64,000 nucleotides of DNA, from the NCBI GenBank assembly GCA_945897515.1, contig CAMDFO010000020.1:1-64000 (forward strand), given 5' to 3'. The position numbers were made by a program, and so were the translations under genes. This DNA is from Rhodoplanes serenus (GTDB lineage: Bacteria > Pseudomonadota > Alphaproteobacteria > Rhizobiales > Xanthobacteraceae). A model generated the notes under the pieces. The model made no database searches. It worked only from the letters and a program-made list of their open reading frames with translations, and had not been told where the DNA came from. Positions 1 through 8,910 of this stretch are shown in pieces (within the stretch, counting starts at the first letter, position 1; the number at the start of each line of letters is the position of its first letter).

Positions 1-37
1 CATGCCGAACCTTCAAATAATCGTCCACGTCCTTCAT
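1..37 (-). CDS. N-terminus of a probable IS21-type transposase IstA (partial)
   Basis: Only the first 12 codons are visible: an ATG at 37 (minus strand) gives MKDVDDYLKVRH before the window ends. A purine-rich GAGGGCGGGGG stretch stands directly before the ATG and could be the ribosome binding site. The peptide resembles the start of IstA proteins as I remember them, and its place just inside the repeated element end supports this. With so few residues the identity rests mainly on context. Confidence 0.4.
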   Translation of the reverse strand, partial: MKDVDDYLKVRH

Positions 38-149
38 CCCCCGCCCTCTGCCGACTCAAGGCAAAGAGGCTATCCACTGACGGATTTTTACTCCGGCGCG
101 ACCGGGAAACCGGCCGCTTCAGTGAGGGATTATTGCTCCGGCGCTTACA
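1..149 (-). mobile_element. End of an IS21-like insertion sequence (partial)
   Basis: Read on the minus strand, the element would begin with TGTAAGCGCCGGAG at 149 and run off the window. Two imperfect 22-bp direct repeats, TGACGGATTTTTACTCCGGCGC-like (78-99) and TGAGGGATTATTGCTCCGGCGC-like (123-144), match at 19 of 22 positions and lie 45 bp apart. IS21-family elements are known for multiple terminal repeats at their ends, TG...CA termini and an istA gene just inside. The peptide starting at 37 fits an IstA start. The other end and any target duplication lie outside the window, so the family call is an inference. Confidence 0.5.
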
Positions 150-238
150 TCTTCGGCGGCCGACGTCATTCAGCTGTTCGAGAAATGTCCGGTCAGCCAG
201 ACGCTGCTGCGAGGCGTCCGGCGTGTCGGCCGGAAGCG

Positions 239-1705
239 CTACTCCGGCTCGCGGTCTACCGCTCCATGCTGCAACTCGTCGTCGAGCGGTATTTCCATCG
301 TACAGCGTAGACCGGCGGCGTCGAAATTCAGCTTCGCCACGCCTTGCAGCTCGGCGGCAACGCTGCCTTCGATGAACCGCGACCCGAAACCCCGCCGTGC
401 CGGCGTGACAACCGCCGGCCCTCCCTCCTCACGCCATTCGATCCACAACAGCGGCGGGTTGGTCTGGCCGCGCACGATGCGCCAGCGGATCTCGATCCGC
501 CCCGACGGGCTGGACAGCGCGCCGTACTTGGCGGCGTTCGTGGTCAGCTCATGAAAGCCCATCGCCAGCGTCAGCGCGGCGCGCGGCGTGACGGGAACTG
601 CGGCGCCTTCGATGGTCATCTGATCGCGCGTGCGGTCGACATACGGCTGGGTCGCACCGGTGACGATGTCGCGCAGATCCGCGCTCTTCCAGTGCCGGCG
701 CGTGAGCTGATCGTGCGCCTGGCTGAGCGCGATCAGCCGGCCCTCGAACGCCTTGCGGAAGGCTGCCGGCGAATCCGTGCCGCGCGCGGTCTGGGTGGCC
801 AGCGACTGCACGGTGGCCAGCGTGTTCTTGACGCGATGATTGAGCTCGTCGATCAGCAGCTTCTGCCGGTCTTCCGCTTCCTTGCGTTCGGTGATGTCCT
901 GCACCACCCGGACGCCGTAAAGAAAGTGTCCGGCGGCATCGCGCACCGTCGACGAGCGGATCGAGCACCAGATCACGTGGCCGTCCTTGCGGACGAAGCG
1001 TTTCTCGATCGAATAGAAGCCGATATCGCCGCGCACCTGCCGCTGGTAAAGCTCCTCGTCCATGTCGCGATCGTCGGGATGGGTGCGCGCGAACAGCCGC
1101 CAGCCCAGCAGTTCTTCGCGGCTCAGCCCGGTGATGGCGCAGATCGCTTCATTGACGCGCAGGAAGTGGCCTTCGGCGTCGAGTTCCACGATACCGATCG
1201 CGGCATGTTCGTAGGTGGCGTTCCAGCGCTCCTCCTGCTGGCGCAGATCCTGCCGGCTTCGCTCCAGCGCCTCCAGGACGTGCTTGCGCTCGGTAACGTC
1301 CTGCATGCAACTGATGACGCCGACCATCTTGCCTTGCGCGTCGAGCAGCGGATCGATGTTGAGCAGGACCGCGATCCGCGAGCCGTCCATCCGGTCGACC
1401 ACGACCTCTTCGTCGCGGATCGCGCGGCCGGACTTGAGAACCTCGTTGACCTTGGACTCCGGCAGCCGCCGGCCATCGGCAGCGTAGAACTTGGATGCGG
1501 AGACGAACTGCTCGTGGATGTCGCCAGGCTGCGGCGCGCGGCCCCAGATTTCGACCGCGCGACGGTTGTACTGGACGATCCGGCCTTCAAGGTCGCAGAT
1601 ACACGTGGCAACCGGGAGCAGCTCAAGGATTTCATCGGAAGCACGCAGGGCCTGTTCCAACGACAGCACCGGCGTCCGACGCCGTTCGAGCCTGATGTCG
1701 CGCAT
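239..1705 (-). CDS. PAS-domain sensor histidine kinase, HWE family
   Basis: This 488-residue protein is probably a cytosolic sensor kinase; no membrane segment is visible. Two PAS/PAC modules lie at about residues 25-140 and 155-275, the second ending in the typical DITERKEAE linker. The dimerisation/phosphoacceptor motif DELNHRVKNTL follows, with His290 as the likely phosphorylated residue. The ATPase domain carries the HWE-family N-box HELTTNAAKYGALS (about 385-398) and the WxE sequence WIEW (421-424), which define the HWE class common in Rhizobiales. AAGGAACGGG precedes the start. No response regulator is adjacent, so the partner is unknown; many HWE kinases act on PhyR-type general stress regulators, but nothing here shows that. 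Confidence 0.9.
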   Translation of the reverse strand: MRDIRLERRRTPVLSLEQALRASDEILELLPVATCICDLEGRIVQYNRRAVEIWGRAPQPGDIHEQFVSASKFYAADGRRLPESKVNEVLKSGRAIRDEEVVVDRMDGSRIAVLLNIDPLLDAQGKMVGVISCMQDVTERKHVLEALERSRQDLRQQEERWNATYEHAAIGIVELDAEGHFLRVNEAICAITGLSREELLGWRLFARTHPDDRDMDEELYQRQVRGDIGFYSIEKRFVRKDGHVIWCSIRSSTVRDAAGHFLYGVRVVQDITERKEAEDRQKLLIDELNHRVKNTLATVQSLATQTARGTDSPAAFRKAFEGRLIALSQAHDQLTRRHWKSADLRDIVTGATQPYVDRTRDQMTIEGAAVPVTPRAALTLAMGFHELTTNAAKYGALSSPSGRIEIRWRIVRGQTNPPLLWIEWREEGGPAVVTPARRGFGSRFIEGSVAAELQGVAKLNFDAAGLRCTMEIPLDDELQHGAVDREPE

Positions 1706-1953
1706 TCCCGTTCCTTCGCGCCGTCCAACCCTAACCTGCCTGCCCTAGTCTCATTCAGTCGCGTTTCTTTGCGTGCCAGTGTACCGATTGTCGGCACTGT
1801 CCTGCACCAAAAATACCATTGAGGGTCGAATCGTCACCCCGGAGAACCGTTTTTTCCTCAAAATAGCGCTGGCGCTCTGCATCGCGCAGCGGGATTGGCT
1901 ACAATTGGCCGGTTCCGCATTACCACCGGATCGCAAATGGCCGACATGATTCG

Positions 1954-3198
1954 ATGAGCGCGGACGAAACCCTGCAACAAGCCCTGACGACACCGCTGCG
2001 CCATCACCGGCCGTTCGCGCTTTATTGGCTTTCCCGGGTGTTCTCCACCATCGCGTTACAGATGCAGGCGGTGGCGATCAGTTGGCAGATGTACGAACTG
2101 ACCAACAATCCGCTCGATCTCGGCCTGGTCGGACTGTTCCACTTCATTCCTGCTGCGCTGCTGGTGCTGGTCGCCGGCCATGTCGCAGATCGCTACGACC
2201 GCCGCCTGGTGGTGCGCACCTGCCAGTTCGTTACCGGAATCGCCGCCGCCACGCTCGCCGCCGGAACCGCAGCCGGATTCCTGTCGCGGGAGGCGATTCT
2301 CGGAATCGTGCTCGTCATCGGGGCGGCGCGAACGTTCGAGACCACAACCATGCAGACGCTGGTGCCAGGCGTCGTGCCGCTGCCCCTGCTGGGCCGCGCC
2401 ACCGCAGCGTCATCGTCGGCGACACAGCTCGCCGTCATTGCCGGTCCCGCGCTTGGCGGCATGCTCTATGCGGTGAGCCCGATTGTGGTCTACGCGCTGT
2501 GCTGCACGCTCTACATCACCGCCGGCGTGCTGATCGGGCTGATCCGGATCCAGCGCGCGCCGCCATCGCGCGAGCCGCTGAGCTTCGCAGTGCTGTTCGC
2601 GGGCTTTCACTACATCCGGCATAACAAGCTGGTGCTCGGCGCGATCACGCTCGATCTGTTCGCCGTCATCCTGGGCGGCGCGACTGCGCTGCTGCCGGTG
2701 TTCGCGCGCGACGTGCTGGAAGCCGGCCCGTGGGGTCTCGGGCTGTTGCGGGCGTCGCCCGGCGCCGGCGCGCTGCTCGCCGCCCTGGTGCTGACGCGCT
2801 GGCCGCCGCGGCGCGCGGTGGGACGGATCATTTTTGGCGCGGTGGCGATGTTCGGTGTGGCGATCATCGCGTTCGCGCTGTCGCGTTCGTTCGTGCTGTC
2901 GATGGCGGCGCTGTTTGTGCTCGGCGCCGCCGACATGGTGAGCGTGGTGATCCGGATGACGCTGATCCAACTCGCGACGCCCGACGACATGCGCGGCCGG
3001 GTCAGTGCGGTGAACGCGCTGTTCGTGACCGCGTCGAACCAGCTCGGCGAGTTCCGCGCCGGCCTGATGGCGGCATGGCTCGGTGCTATTCCGGCAGTGA
3101 TGATCGGCGGTGTCGGCGCCTTGATCGTCGTCCTCGTGGGACGACGAGCGTTTTCCGAACTCTACCGCGTCGAGACTCTCGACCCCGCGCGGCGCTGA
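1954..3198 (+). CDS. MFS transporter, EntS/MFS_3-like exporter
   Basis: The 414-residue protein is an integral membrane transporter with about 12 hydrophobic helices. The loop between helices 2 and 3 contains GHVADRYDRRLVV, the MFS signature (DRYDRR). Overall it looks like the MFS_3 group that includes enterobactin exporter EntS and putative macrolide exporters, so it most likely expels a small molecule by proton antiport. The substrate cannot be read from sequence. Its last 37 bp overlap the 3' end of the convergent amidotransferase gene, so the two messages are antisense at their ends. Confidence 0.85.
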   Translation: MSADETLQQALTTPLRHHRPFALYWLSRVFSTIALQMQAVAISWQMYELTNNPLDLGLVGLFHFIPAALLVLVAGHVADRYDRRLVVRTCQFVTGIAAATLAAGTAAGFLSREAILGIVLVIGAARTFETTTMQTLVPGVVPLPLLGRATAASSSATQLAVIAGPALGGMLYAVSPIVVYALCCTLYITAGVLIGLIRIQRAPPSREPLSFAVLFAGFHYIRHNKLVLGAITLDLFAVILGGATALLPVFARDVLEAGPWGLGLLRASPGAGALLAALVLTRWPPRRAVGRIIFGAVAMFGVAIIAFALSRSFVLSMAALFVLGAADMVSVVIRMTLIQLATPDDMRGRVSAVNALFVTASNQLGEFRAGLMAAWLGAIPAVMIGGVGALIVVLVGRRAFSELYRVETLDPARR

Positions 3199-3920
3199 GG
3201 ACGCGCGGCCGGAATCGGTTCCGGGCTTGCCTGCGGCTTGAGCCAATGGTCGAGGAACGACGAGAGCCAGACTTTGCAGGCGGTGTCGTGCAGCAGGCGG
3301 CCCTCGAAATGGGCGTCGCGCGGCTTGGCGTTCGGCAAGGTCATGCGTTCGTGGCCGCGCGTGGTCCAGCGGCACATCATGGCATGGGTCACGTCCATGT
3401 GGAATTGCAGAGCAAAGGCTGCGCCGCCGTAATGGAACGCCTGCACCGGGAACGAATCGCCCTCCGCCAGCATCACGGCATCGCGCGGCAGGTCGAAGCC
3501 TTCGCGGTGCCACTGATAGACGTGATCGGGCCAGGCTTCGCACACCTGCCGCCCGGCGGCGGTCGGCCGGATCGGGTAATAGCCGACCTCGGCATGCCCC
3601 TCGGCGTGCTGATAGACCCGCGCGCCGAGCTGGCGCGCCAGCATCTGCGCGCCCAGGCAGACCCCGAGAAAGGGCTTCTTCTCCTTGATCGGCACCGCGA
3701 TCCAATCGATCTCGCGGCGCACGAATTCATCGGTGTCGTTGGCGCTCTGCGGCCCGCCGAAGATGACCGCGCCGGCATGATTTTCGAGGGTGTCCGGCAG
3801 CGGGTCATCGAAACGCGGCCGGCGAATGTCCAGCGCATGACCGCGATTACGGAGCGCCAAGCCGATACGGCCGGGAGTGGAATGCTCCTGATGCAGGACG
3901 ATCAGGACAGGAAGGCTCAT
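3162..3920 (-). CDS. Class I glutamine amidotransferase domain protein
   Basis: A 252-residue stand-alone GATase1 protein resembling the GMP-synthase-like group. The nucleophile elbow GVCLGAQML holds the catalytic Cys, and FALQFHMDVT near residue 180 holds the catalytic His; the usual Glu of QFHPE appears as Asp. AVIFGGPQSAND is the typical oxyanion strand. Such proteins hydrolyse glutamine or gamma-glutamyl amides. There is no synthetase domain and no partner next door, so it could be a gamma-glutamyl hydrolase rather than a biosynthetic subunit. It overlaps the convergent MFS gene by 37 bp. Confidence 0.85.
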   Translation of the reverse strand: MSLPVLIVLHQEHSTPGRIGLALRNRGHALDIRRPRFDDPLPDTLENHAGAVIFGGPQSANDTDEFVRREIDWIAVPIKEKKPFLGVCLGAQMLARQLGARVYQHAEGHAEVGYYPIRPTAAGRQVCEAWPDHVYQWHREGFDLPRDAVMLAEGDSFPVQAFHYGGAAFALQFHMDVTHAMMCRWTTRGHERMTLPNAKPRDAHFEGRLLHDTACKVWLSSFLDHWLKPQASPEPIPAARPQRRAGSRVSTR

Positions 3921-4000
3921 GCCATCAAACCGCGAAATCCCAGTACGTTTTTACTCCTAGCCGGTTAACACACGATTGCAAGCGCGACGCAGCGGTTTGG

Positions 4001-4798
4001 TTATGTGCGCGGCGCGGAGCTGTTGTGCCGGCGGCTTTGGCGCCGGCCGACCAGCGCGAGCAGCAGCGACCGGGGCAGGATGCGCGGCAGAAAGGTGACG
4101 ATCTTGTTGGGGAAGCCCGGGACGACCAGCCGCCGGCCCTCGATCAGCCCGCGATAGCCTTCCTCGGCCACCTGCCTGGCCGACACGCCAAGCGGCCATG
4201 GCACTTTGCTTTCGGGGATGCCGGCGCGCGCCTGGAATTCGGTCTCGACCGGGCCGGGACACAACACCGTCACCCGCACGCCTTTCGCTTTCAACTCGTA
4301 TTGCAGCGCCTCGCTGAACGACAGCACGAAGGCCTTGGTGGCGTAATAGACCGCCGACCCCGGTCCGGGCAGGAAACCCGCCACCGAGGCGACGTTGAGC
4401 AGGCCGCCGCGGCGGCGCGCGAGGCTGTCGACGAACGCAAGCGAAAGCTCGGTTAGCACGCGCGCGTTGAGATCGATCATGGCGAGCTGGTCGGCGCGAT
4501 CGAGCGTAGCGGCGCGGCCGACCAGTCCGAAGCCGGCGTTGTTGACGATGTATTCCGGCTCGAACTCACGGGCGGCCAGCATCCTGCCGATCCGCTCCAC
4601 TGCGCCCGGCCCCGCCAGATCGACCGGCAGCACCAGGGGCTCCGGCGCACCGGCCGCCACGAGTTCAGCGGCCAGCTCCTTGAGCCGCTGCTCGCGCCGG
4701 GCCACCAGCACCAGCGCATGCCCGTTGCGGGCGAACACGCGCGCCAGCTCGGCCCCGATGCCGGCGGACGCGCCGGTGATGATGGTGACAGGCGTCAT
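4001..4798 (-). CDS. Short-chain dehydrogenase/reductase (SDR)
   Basis: A 265-residue classical SDR. The N-terminus TGASAGIGAEL is the TGxxxGxG NAD(P) site, NNAGFG is the NNAG motif, and SAVYYATKAF provides the catalytic Tyr-x3-Lys. The Arg-rich stretch VARREQRL after the second strand suggests NADP preference. The C-terminal 30 residues are basic and include a hydrophobic run, LPRSLLLALVG, which may bind membrane, as in DltE/YqjQ-type SDRs. The substrate is unknown and the gene is not in an obvious operon. Confidence 0.85.
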   Translation of the reverse strand: MTPVTIITGASAGIGAELARVFARNGHALVLVARREQRLKELAAELVAAGAPEPLVLPVDLAGPGAVERIGRMLAAREFEPEYIVNNAGFGLVGRAATLDRADQLAMIDLNARVLTELSLAFVDSLARRRGGLLNVASVAGFLPGPGSAVYYATKAFVLSFSEALQYELKAKGVRVTVLCPGPVETEFQARAGIPESKVPWPLGVSARQVAEEGYRGLIEGRRLVVPGFPNKIVTFLPRILPRSLLLALVGRRQSRRHNSSAPRT

Positions 4799-4891
4799 GA
4801 GAAAGATCGCTCCGCGGCCGCGGGCGGCATAGCACGGAGCTCAGGCGGGCGCGAAGAGCGGATGTCGGTCGTCGGCGTTCAGCCAATTGCG

Positions 4892-5455
4892 TCAGTTGAT
4901 CGACTTGGCCTTGCGCGCGCTTTCCTCGAGCAGTTGCAGGTTGTTCTTGACGTAAGGATTTTCCGGATCGCGGGTCTGGGCCTGGATCAAAATGGTGCGG
5001 GCGCGGCGGTAGTCGCCGCGGAGCATGTAGGAGAAGCCCTGGTTGTTGAGGATCTCGACCTTCGGGCCGGCGATCTTGAGCGCCTGGGCGTAGGCGCGGT
5101 CGGCAAGATCGAAGCGTTTCAGCCGATCGTAGGACGCGGCGAGGCCGACCCACGATTCGCCATCGGTCGGATGCAATTCGACCGCCTTGCGGAAGTACCG
5201 CTCGGCCAGGCCATAGCTGCCTTGGCGGTAATACTTCTTGCCGATGCTGAGGTCGTCGTTCGGATCGGCGCCGAGCAGATTCGGCGTCACCGCCGGCGAG
5301 CCGGTTGGGACCGAACCGGTCGGTTCGGCGTCCGGCGCGGTGGAGCCGAACAGCGACGGCAATGGATTGGTCAATTGCGACGTGGTTTCGCAGCCCGCCA
5401 GCCACACCACGCTCGCGGCCATGACGATCAGGCCTCGACTCACGCCAAAACGCAT
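4892..5455 (-). CDS. tadD: TadD-like TPR lipoprotein of the Tad pilus
   Basis: A 187-residue protein that starts with a lipoprotein signal (MRFGVSRGLIVMAASVVWLAGC; lipobox LAGC), so it is probably outer-membrane anchored. After a low-complexity Pro/Thr/Ser linker it carries tetratricopeptide repeats, such as GKKYYRQGSYGLAERYFRKA and the units that follow. TadD is needed for assembly of the secretin in Tad systems. The ATG at 5455 was chosen because it opens the signal peptide; an upstream in-frame extension reads through tadC in another frame. A 101-bp gap separates it from tadC and holds ATGGTTAA (TTAACCAT on the coding strand), so it may have its own promoter. Confidence 0.85.
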   Translation of the reverse strand: MRFGVSRGLIVMAASVVWLAGCETTSQLTNPLPSLFGSTAPDAEPTGSVPTGSPAVTPNLLGADPNDDLSIGKKYYRQGSYGLAERYFRKAVELHPTDGESWVGLAASYDRLKRFDLADRAYAQALKIAGPKVEILNNQGFSYMLRGDYRRARTILIQAQTRDPENPYVKNNLQLLEESARKAKSIN

Positions 5456-5494
5456 TATCCCGCCTGCTCCCGGAACGATGGAAGTTAGGCCACG

Positions 5495-5502
5495 ATGGTT
5501 AA
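5495..5502 (-). promoter_or_regulatory. TTAACCAT motif upstream of tadD (CtrA-like half site)
   Basis: On the minus strand this reads TTAACCAT, 40 bp before the tadD start codon. TTAACCAT resembles half of the alphaproteobacterial CtrA site (TTAA-N7-TTAA). CtrA controls pilus genes in Caulobacter, so the place is sensible, but an 8-mer alone is weak evidence. Confidence 0.3.
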
Positions 5503-5556
5503 GAATTCGCTCTCCGCGGTGCGGCGCCCAGAGACACCATAACCAACTGGAAGCGC

Positions 5557-6498
5557 TCAATAATTTCCAGAGCTGAGGCGGACGATGACCGGCAGCAGAA
5601 TGACCACGAACAGCACCGGGAAGATGCACACCATCATCGGCACCGAAAGCTTGGCCGGCAGGCTGTAGGCCTTCTCCTCGGCGCGCGACAACCGCTTGTG
5701 CCGCATATCGTCGGAATACACCCGCAACGCATCGGTGATGCTGGAGCCCAGTTCCTCGGACTGCTGGATCAGGGTCGCGAACGAGCGGGACTCTTCCAGG
5801 CCGAGCCGGTCCCCGAGATGTTCGAGCGCGTCGCTCATGGTGCGGCCGGCGCGGATCTCGAGGTTGCACATGTGGATGTTGGCGGACAGCGAGGGATAGG
5901 AAACACCGAGCTCGCGCCCAACCCGATCGAGCGACGCTTCCATACTCAGGCCGGCGTCCGCGCAAACCACCAGCAAGTCCATGAAATCCGGAAAGCCGGA
6001 CTGGTGCTCTTGCTGCCGCGCCTTGATGCGCTTGTCGATGTAGATGCTGGGTCCGATATAGCCCGCGATGCCGCCGACGCCGATCAGCATCCACAGCACG
6101 GCGCTGCCCTCCGCGGTCGGCGCGAACATGAAAACCATCGTCGAGAGCCCGAGCGCCAGGATGGTCCGGGCCAGGAAGAAATAAGCGGCGGCGCGCGTTT
6201 CGTAGAAGCCGGCGCGTATCAACCGCTGGCGCAGAACCTTCATCTCCTTGTTGTCGCCGGAGGTGTAGTGCTTCTGGGTGTACTCGATGACCTGCTGCGC
6301 AGCCTTCACGCTGGAGTGCCGCAGCGAGCGCGAATTGCCGGCCCGGTCCGAAGTGTCGAGCTTGCTGATGCCGGCGGCGCGGCGCTTCACCGCACCCTGC
6401 ACCCGGACCAGCGCCATGATGGAGAACGCCAGCGTGCCGGTCGCCAGGAACACCAGCACACCAACCATCGTTCCGTCGCCGAGCGAGAAGATGTCCAT
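5557..6498 (-). CDS. tadC: Tad pilus inner-membrane platform protein TadC
   Basis: A 313-residue GspF/T2SF-domain membrane protein. It has an N-terminal transmembrane helix, a pair of helices around residues 105-150, the cytoplasmic T2SF helical bundle (SGFPDFMDLLVVCADAGLSM onward) and a C-terminal transmembrane helix (MMVCIFPVLFVVILLPVIV). TadC pairs with TadB as the platform on which the TadA/CpaF motor builds the pilus. The ATG at 6498 lies 2 bp after the tadB stop codon, which implies tight coupling. Confidence 0.93.
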   Translation of the reverse strand: MDIFSLGDGTMVGVLVFLATGTLAFSIMALVRVQGAVKRRAAGISKLDTSDRAGNSRSLRHSSVKAAQQVIEYTQKHYTSGDNKEMKVLRQRLIRAGFYETRAAAYFFLARTILALGLSTMVFMFAPTAEGSAVLWMLIGVGGIAGYIGPSIYIDKRIKARQQEHQSGFPDFMDLLVVCADAGLSMEASLDRVGRELGVSYPSLSANIHMCNLEIRAGRTMSDALEHLGDRLGLEESRSFATLIQQSEELGSSITDALRVYSDDMRHKRLSRAEEKAYSLPAKLSVPMMVCIFPVLFVVILLPVIVRLSSGNY

Positions 6499-6500
6499 CG

Positions 6501-7469
6501 TCAGATCTTCAGGTTGACCATGCGGTACATGATGAAATTGCCGATCCCCATCCAGGAGATTGCCGCGCCCAGGATCATCTTGGTGAGATCCTCCTGCCAA
6601 ACGCTGGCGTAGAACTCGGGCGCCACGACCTGCACGATGATAAACATCACGACCGGGAGCGACGACAGGATCATCGCCGAGGCCCGGCCTTCGGCCGCCA
6701 GCGCACGGATCTTGCGCCGCATCTTGAAGCGCTGCCGGATCACGCCGGACAGGTTGTCCAGGATTTCGCCGAGATTGCCGCCGGTCGAGGTCTGGATCGC
6801 GACCGCGGTAACGAACAGCGGCAGATCCTCGGAGCCGATGCGGAAATACAGATTTCGCATCGCGGTTTCGAGATCGGCGCCGTAGGTAATTTCGTCGGCG
6901 ACGATGCCGAACTCGCTTCCGATCGGATCGGTGGTTTGGCGCGCCACCATGGTGATCGCGATCGGGACCGGATGGCCGGCGCGCAGGCTGCGCACGATGA
7001 TGTCGAGGGCGTCGGGGAACTGCGCACCGAAGGCCTTCTGCCTGCGGCTGCGCATGACTCGCAAAATCAGCAGCGGCAGCAAGGTGCAGCAGAACAGCGC
7101 CGCGCCGAACGCATGCACGATGTCGCCGGAAAAGAACATCATTCCCGAAAACGAGAACAGCGCGCCGACAGCGATGTAGATGATGAGCTTGGGCAGGCCG
7201 AGCGTCAGGCCCGACTGCAGGATCAGCCTGTTGAGCGCGATCAAGGGCAGCCGGAAATCGCCGGTGGTGGTCAGGCCGCGCTCGCGCCGGAGCTGGACCA
7301 GCATGCCTTCGCGGTCGGTCTGGCCTTCCAGCAATTGCAGGCGGCGGTTGATGTTCTTGCGGTAGGAGCCCGAGGTGAAGAACAGCAGATAGACGGCTTC
7401 GACGAACAGCCCGGCCGCCAGCGCCACGAACAGATAGACCACATAGATGGGGTCGATATCGAACGACAT
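6501..7469 (-). CDS. tadB: Tad pilus inner-membrane platform protein TadB
   Basis: A 322-residue GspF/T2SF-family membrane protein. An N-terminal helix (VVYLFVALAAGLFVEAVYLL) is followed by a basic cytoplasmic region, two helices near residues 85-135, the T2SF domain (FPDALDIIVRSLRAGHPVPI), and a final membrane span. Homologues form the inner-membrane base of Tad pili with TadC. The gene starts 2 bp after the cpaF stop codon and ends 2 bp before tadC. Confidence 0.93.
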   Translation of the reverse strand: MSFDIDPIYVVYLFVALAAGLFVEAVYLLFFTSGSYRKNINRRLQLLEGQTDREGMLVQLRRERGLTTTGDFRLPLIALNRLILQSGLTLGLPKLIIYIAVGALFSFSGMMFFSGDIVHAFGAALFCCTLLPLLILRVMRSRRQKAFGAQFPDALDIIVRSLRAGHPVPIAITMVARQTTDPIGSEFGIVADEITYGADLETAMRNLYFRIGSEDLPLFVTAVAIQTSTGGNLGEILDNLSGVIRQRFKMRRKIRALAAEGRASAMILSSLPVVMFIIVQVVAPEFYASVWQEDLTKMILGAAISWMGIGNFIMYRMVNLKI

Positions 7470-7471
7470 GG

Positions 7472-8893
7472 CTACAGCGGCTTTCCCGGATCGAAGTAGC
7501 TGGCCGGCACCTTGATGCCGCGGGCCGCAAGATCGCTCAGGAAGCGCGGTCGCACGCCGGTCGCGATGAAATGCCCCTCGACGGTGCCGTCCTCCAGCGT
7601 GCCGGTACGGACGTATTTGAAGATTTCCTGCATCTGCACGATGTCGCCTTCGAGGCCAGTGATCTCGGCCACCGAAGTGACGCGGCGCTTGCCGTCCGAC
7701 ATGCGCTGAAGCTGCACGATCATGCGGACCGCCGAAGCGATCTGGCCGCGGACCGACGCGATCGTCATCGGCTGGCCGGCCATGCCGATCAGCTGCTCCA
7801 GACGCGAGATCGCCTCACGCGGGTTGTTGGCGTGAATAGTCGCCATCGAGCCTTCATGGCCGGTGTTCATGGCTTGCAGCATGTCGAACGCTTCTTCGCC
7901 GCGGCACTCGCCGAGGATGATGCGTTCGGGACGCATACGCAGCGCGTTCTTGACCAGCTCGCGTTGCTTGATTTCGCCCTTGCCTTCGATGTTCGGCGGA
8001 CGCGTTTCCATGCGCGCGACGTGCGGCTGCTGAAGCTGCAATTCGGCGGCGTCTTCGATGGTGATCAGGCGCTCCTTCTCGGAGATGAACGCCGAGAGCG
8101 CGTTCAACATCGTGGTCTTGCCGGAGCCGGTACCGCCGGAAATGATCGTCGTGATGCGCGCCTTGACGGCGGCCGCGAGCAGCTCCGCCATCTGCGGCTT
8201 GATCGCGTTGATCTCGACCAGCTTGTTGAGGTTGAACGGTTTCTTGGAAAACTTACGGATCGAGACCAGCGGCCCATCGACGCCGATCGGCCGCACCGCG
8301 ACGTTGACGCGCGAACCATCGAGCAAACGCGCGTCGCACAGCGGATGCGATTCATCGACCCGCCGGCCAACCGCGGAAACGATCTTGTTGATGATGCGCA
8401 GCAGATGCGCCTCGTCCTTGAAGCGGCAGGCGACGGGTTCGAGCAGGCCGCCGCGCTCAACGTAGGTGCATTCATGACCGTTGATCAGGATATCGCTGAT
8501 GCTCGGGTCCTTGAGCAGCGGCTCCAGCGGCCCCAGTCCGGTCATCTCGTCGAGAATCTCGGAGACAAACTCGTTCAGCTCGTTGGTGTTGAGCGCGAGC
8601 CGCTCGACCACGATGTACTGCGTGACGAGCTGCTGGATGTGCTGACGCATCTCGTCTTCGGGCAGCTTTTCGAGCGCAGAAAGGTTGATTTCCTCGATCA
8701 GCCGCCGGTGCAGGCGCACCTTGGCGTCGAGCAGCTTGTCGCTGAGCAGCGGATTGGACGCTTCGGCCTGCGGCTTTTCCTTTGCCGGTTCCGGCTCCGG
8801 GAAAACCGTCCACGATACGCCTTCAAGCGTGGACGGCGCTTCCTCGACGGGAGCGACGTTCGGCGCGGCGCGGGATGTGGTGAAACGAGCCAT
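7472..8893 (-). CDS. cpaF: Tad/Cpa pilus assembly ATPase CpaF (TadA)
   Basis: A 473-residue secretion ATPase of the VirB11/GspE superfamily that powers pilus extension and probably retraction. The Walker A motif is [13 protein letters not shown], followed by the Walker B-like region [20 protein letters not shown] and [16 protein letters not shown] (His box). The N-terminal 80 residues are a charged, Pro-rich tail typical of alphaproteobacterial CpaF. It lies between cpaE and tadB with gaps of 17 and 2 bp. Confidence 0.96.
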   Translation of the reverse strand: MARFTTSRAAPNVAPVEEAPSTLEGVSWTVFPEPEPAKEKPQAEASNPLLSDKLLDAKVRLHRRLIEEINLSALEKLPEDEMRQHIQQLVTQYIVVERLALNTNELNEFVSEILDEMTGLGPLEPLLKDPSISDILINGHECTYVERGGLLEPVACRFKDEAHLLRIINKIVSAVGRRVDESHPLCDARLLDGSRVNVAVRPIGVDGPLVSIRKFSKKPFNLNKLVEINAIKPQMAELLAAAVKARITTIISGGTGSGKTTMLNALSAFISEKERLITIEDAAELQLQQPHVARMETRPPNIEGKGEIKQRELVKNALRMRPERIILGECRGEEAFDMLQAMNTGHEGSMATIHANNPREAISRLEQLIGMAGQPMTIASVRGQIASAVRMIVQLQRMSDGKRRVTSVAEITGLEGDIVQMQEIFKYVRTGTLEDGTVEGHFIATGVRPRFLSDLAARGIKVPASYFDPGKPL

Positions 8894-8910
8894 GAATGAT
8901 GCCTAACCGA

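Noticed and set aside
4892-6094. 400-residue version of TadD starting at 6094
   Set aside because: The first 213 residues read tadC in another frame; the lipoprotein signal begins at the ATG at 5455.
7571-8899. 442-codon plus-strand frame opposite cpaF
   Set aside because: Antisense shadow; cpaF has Walker motifs and operon context.
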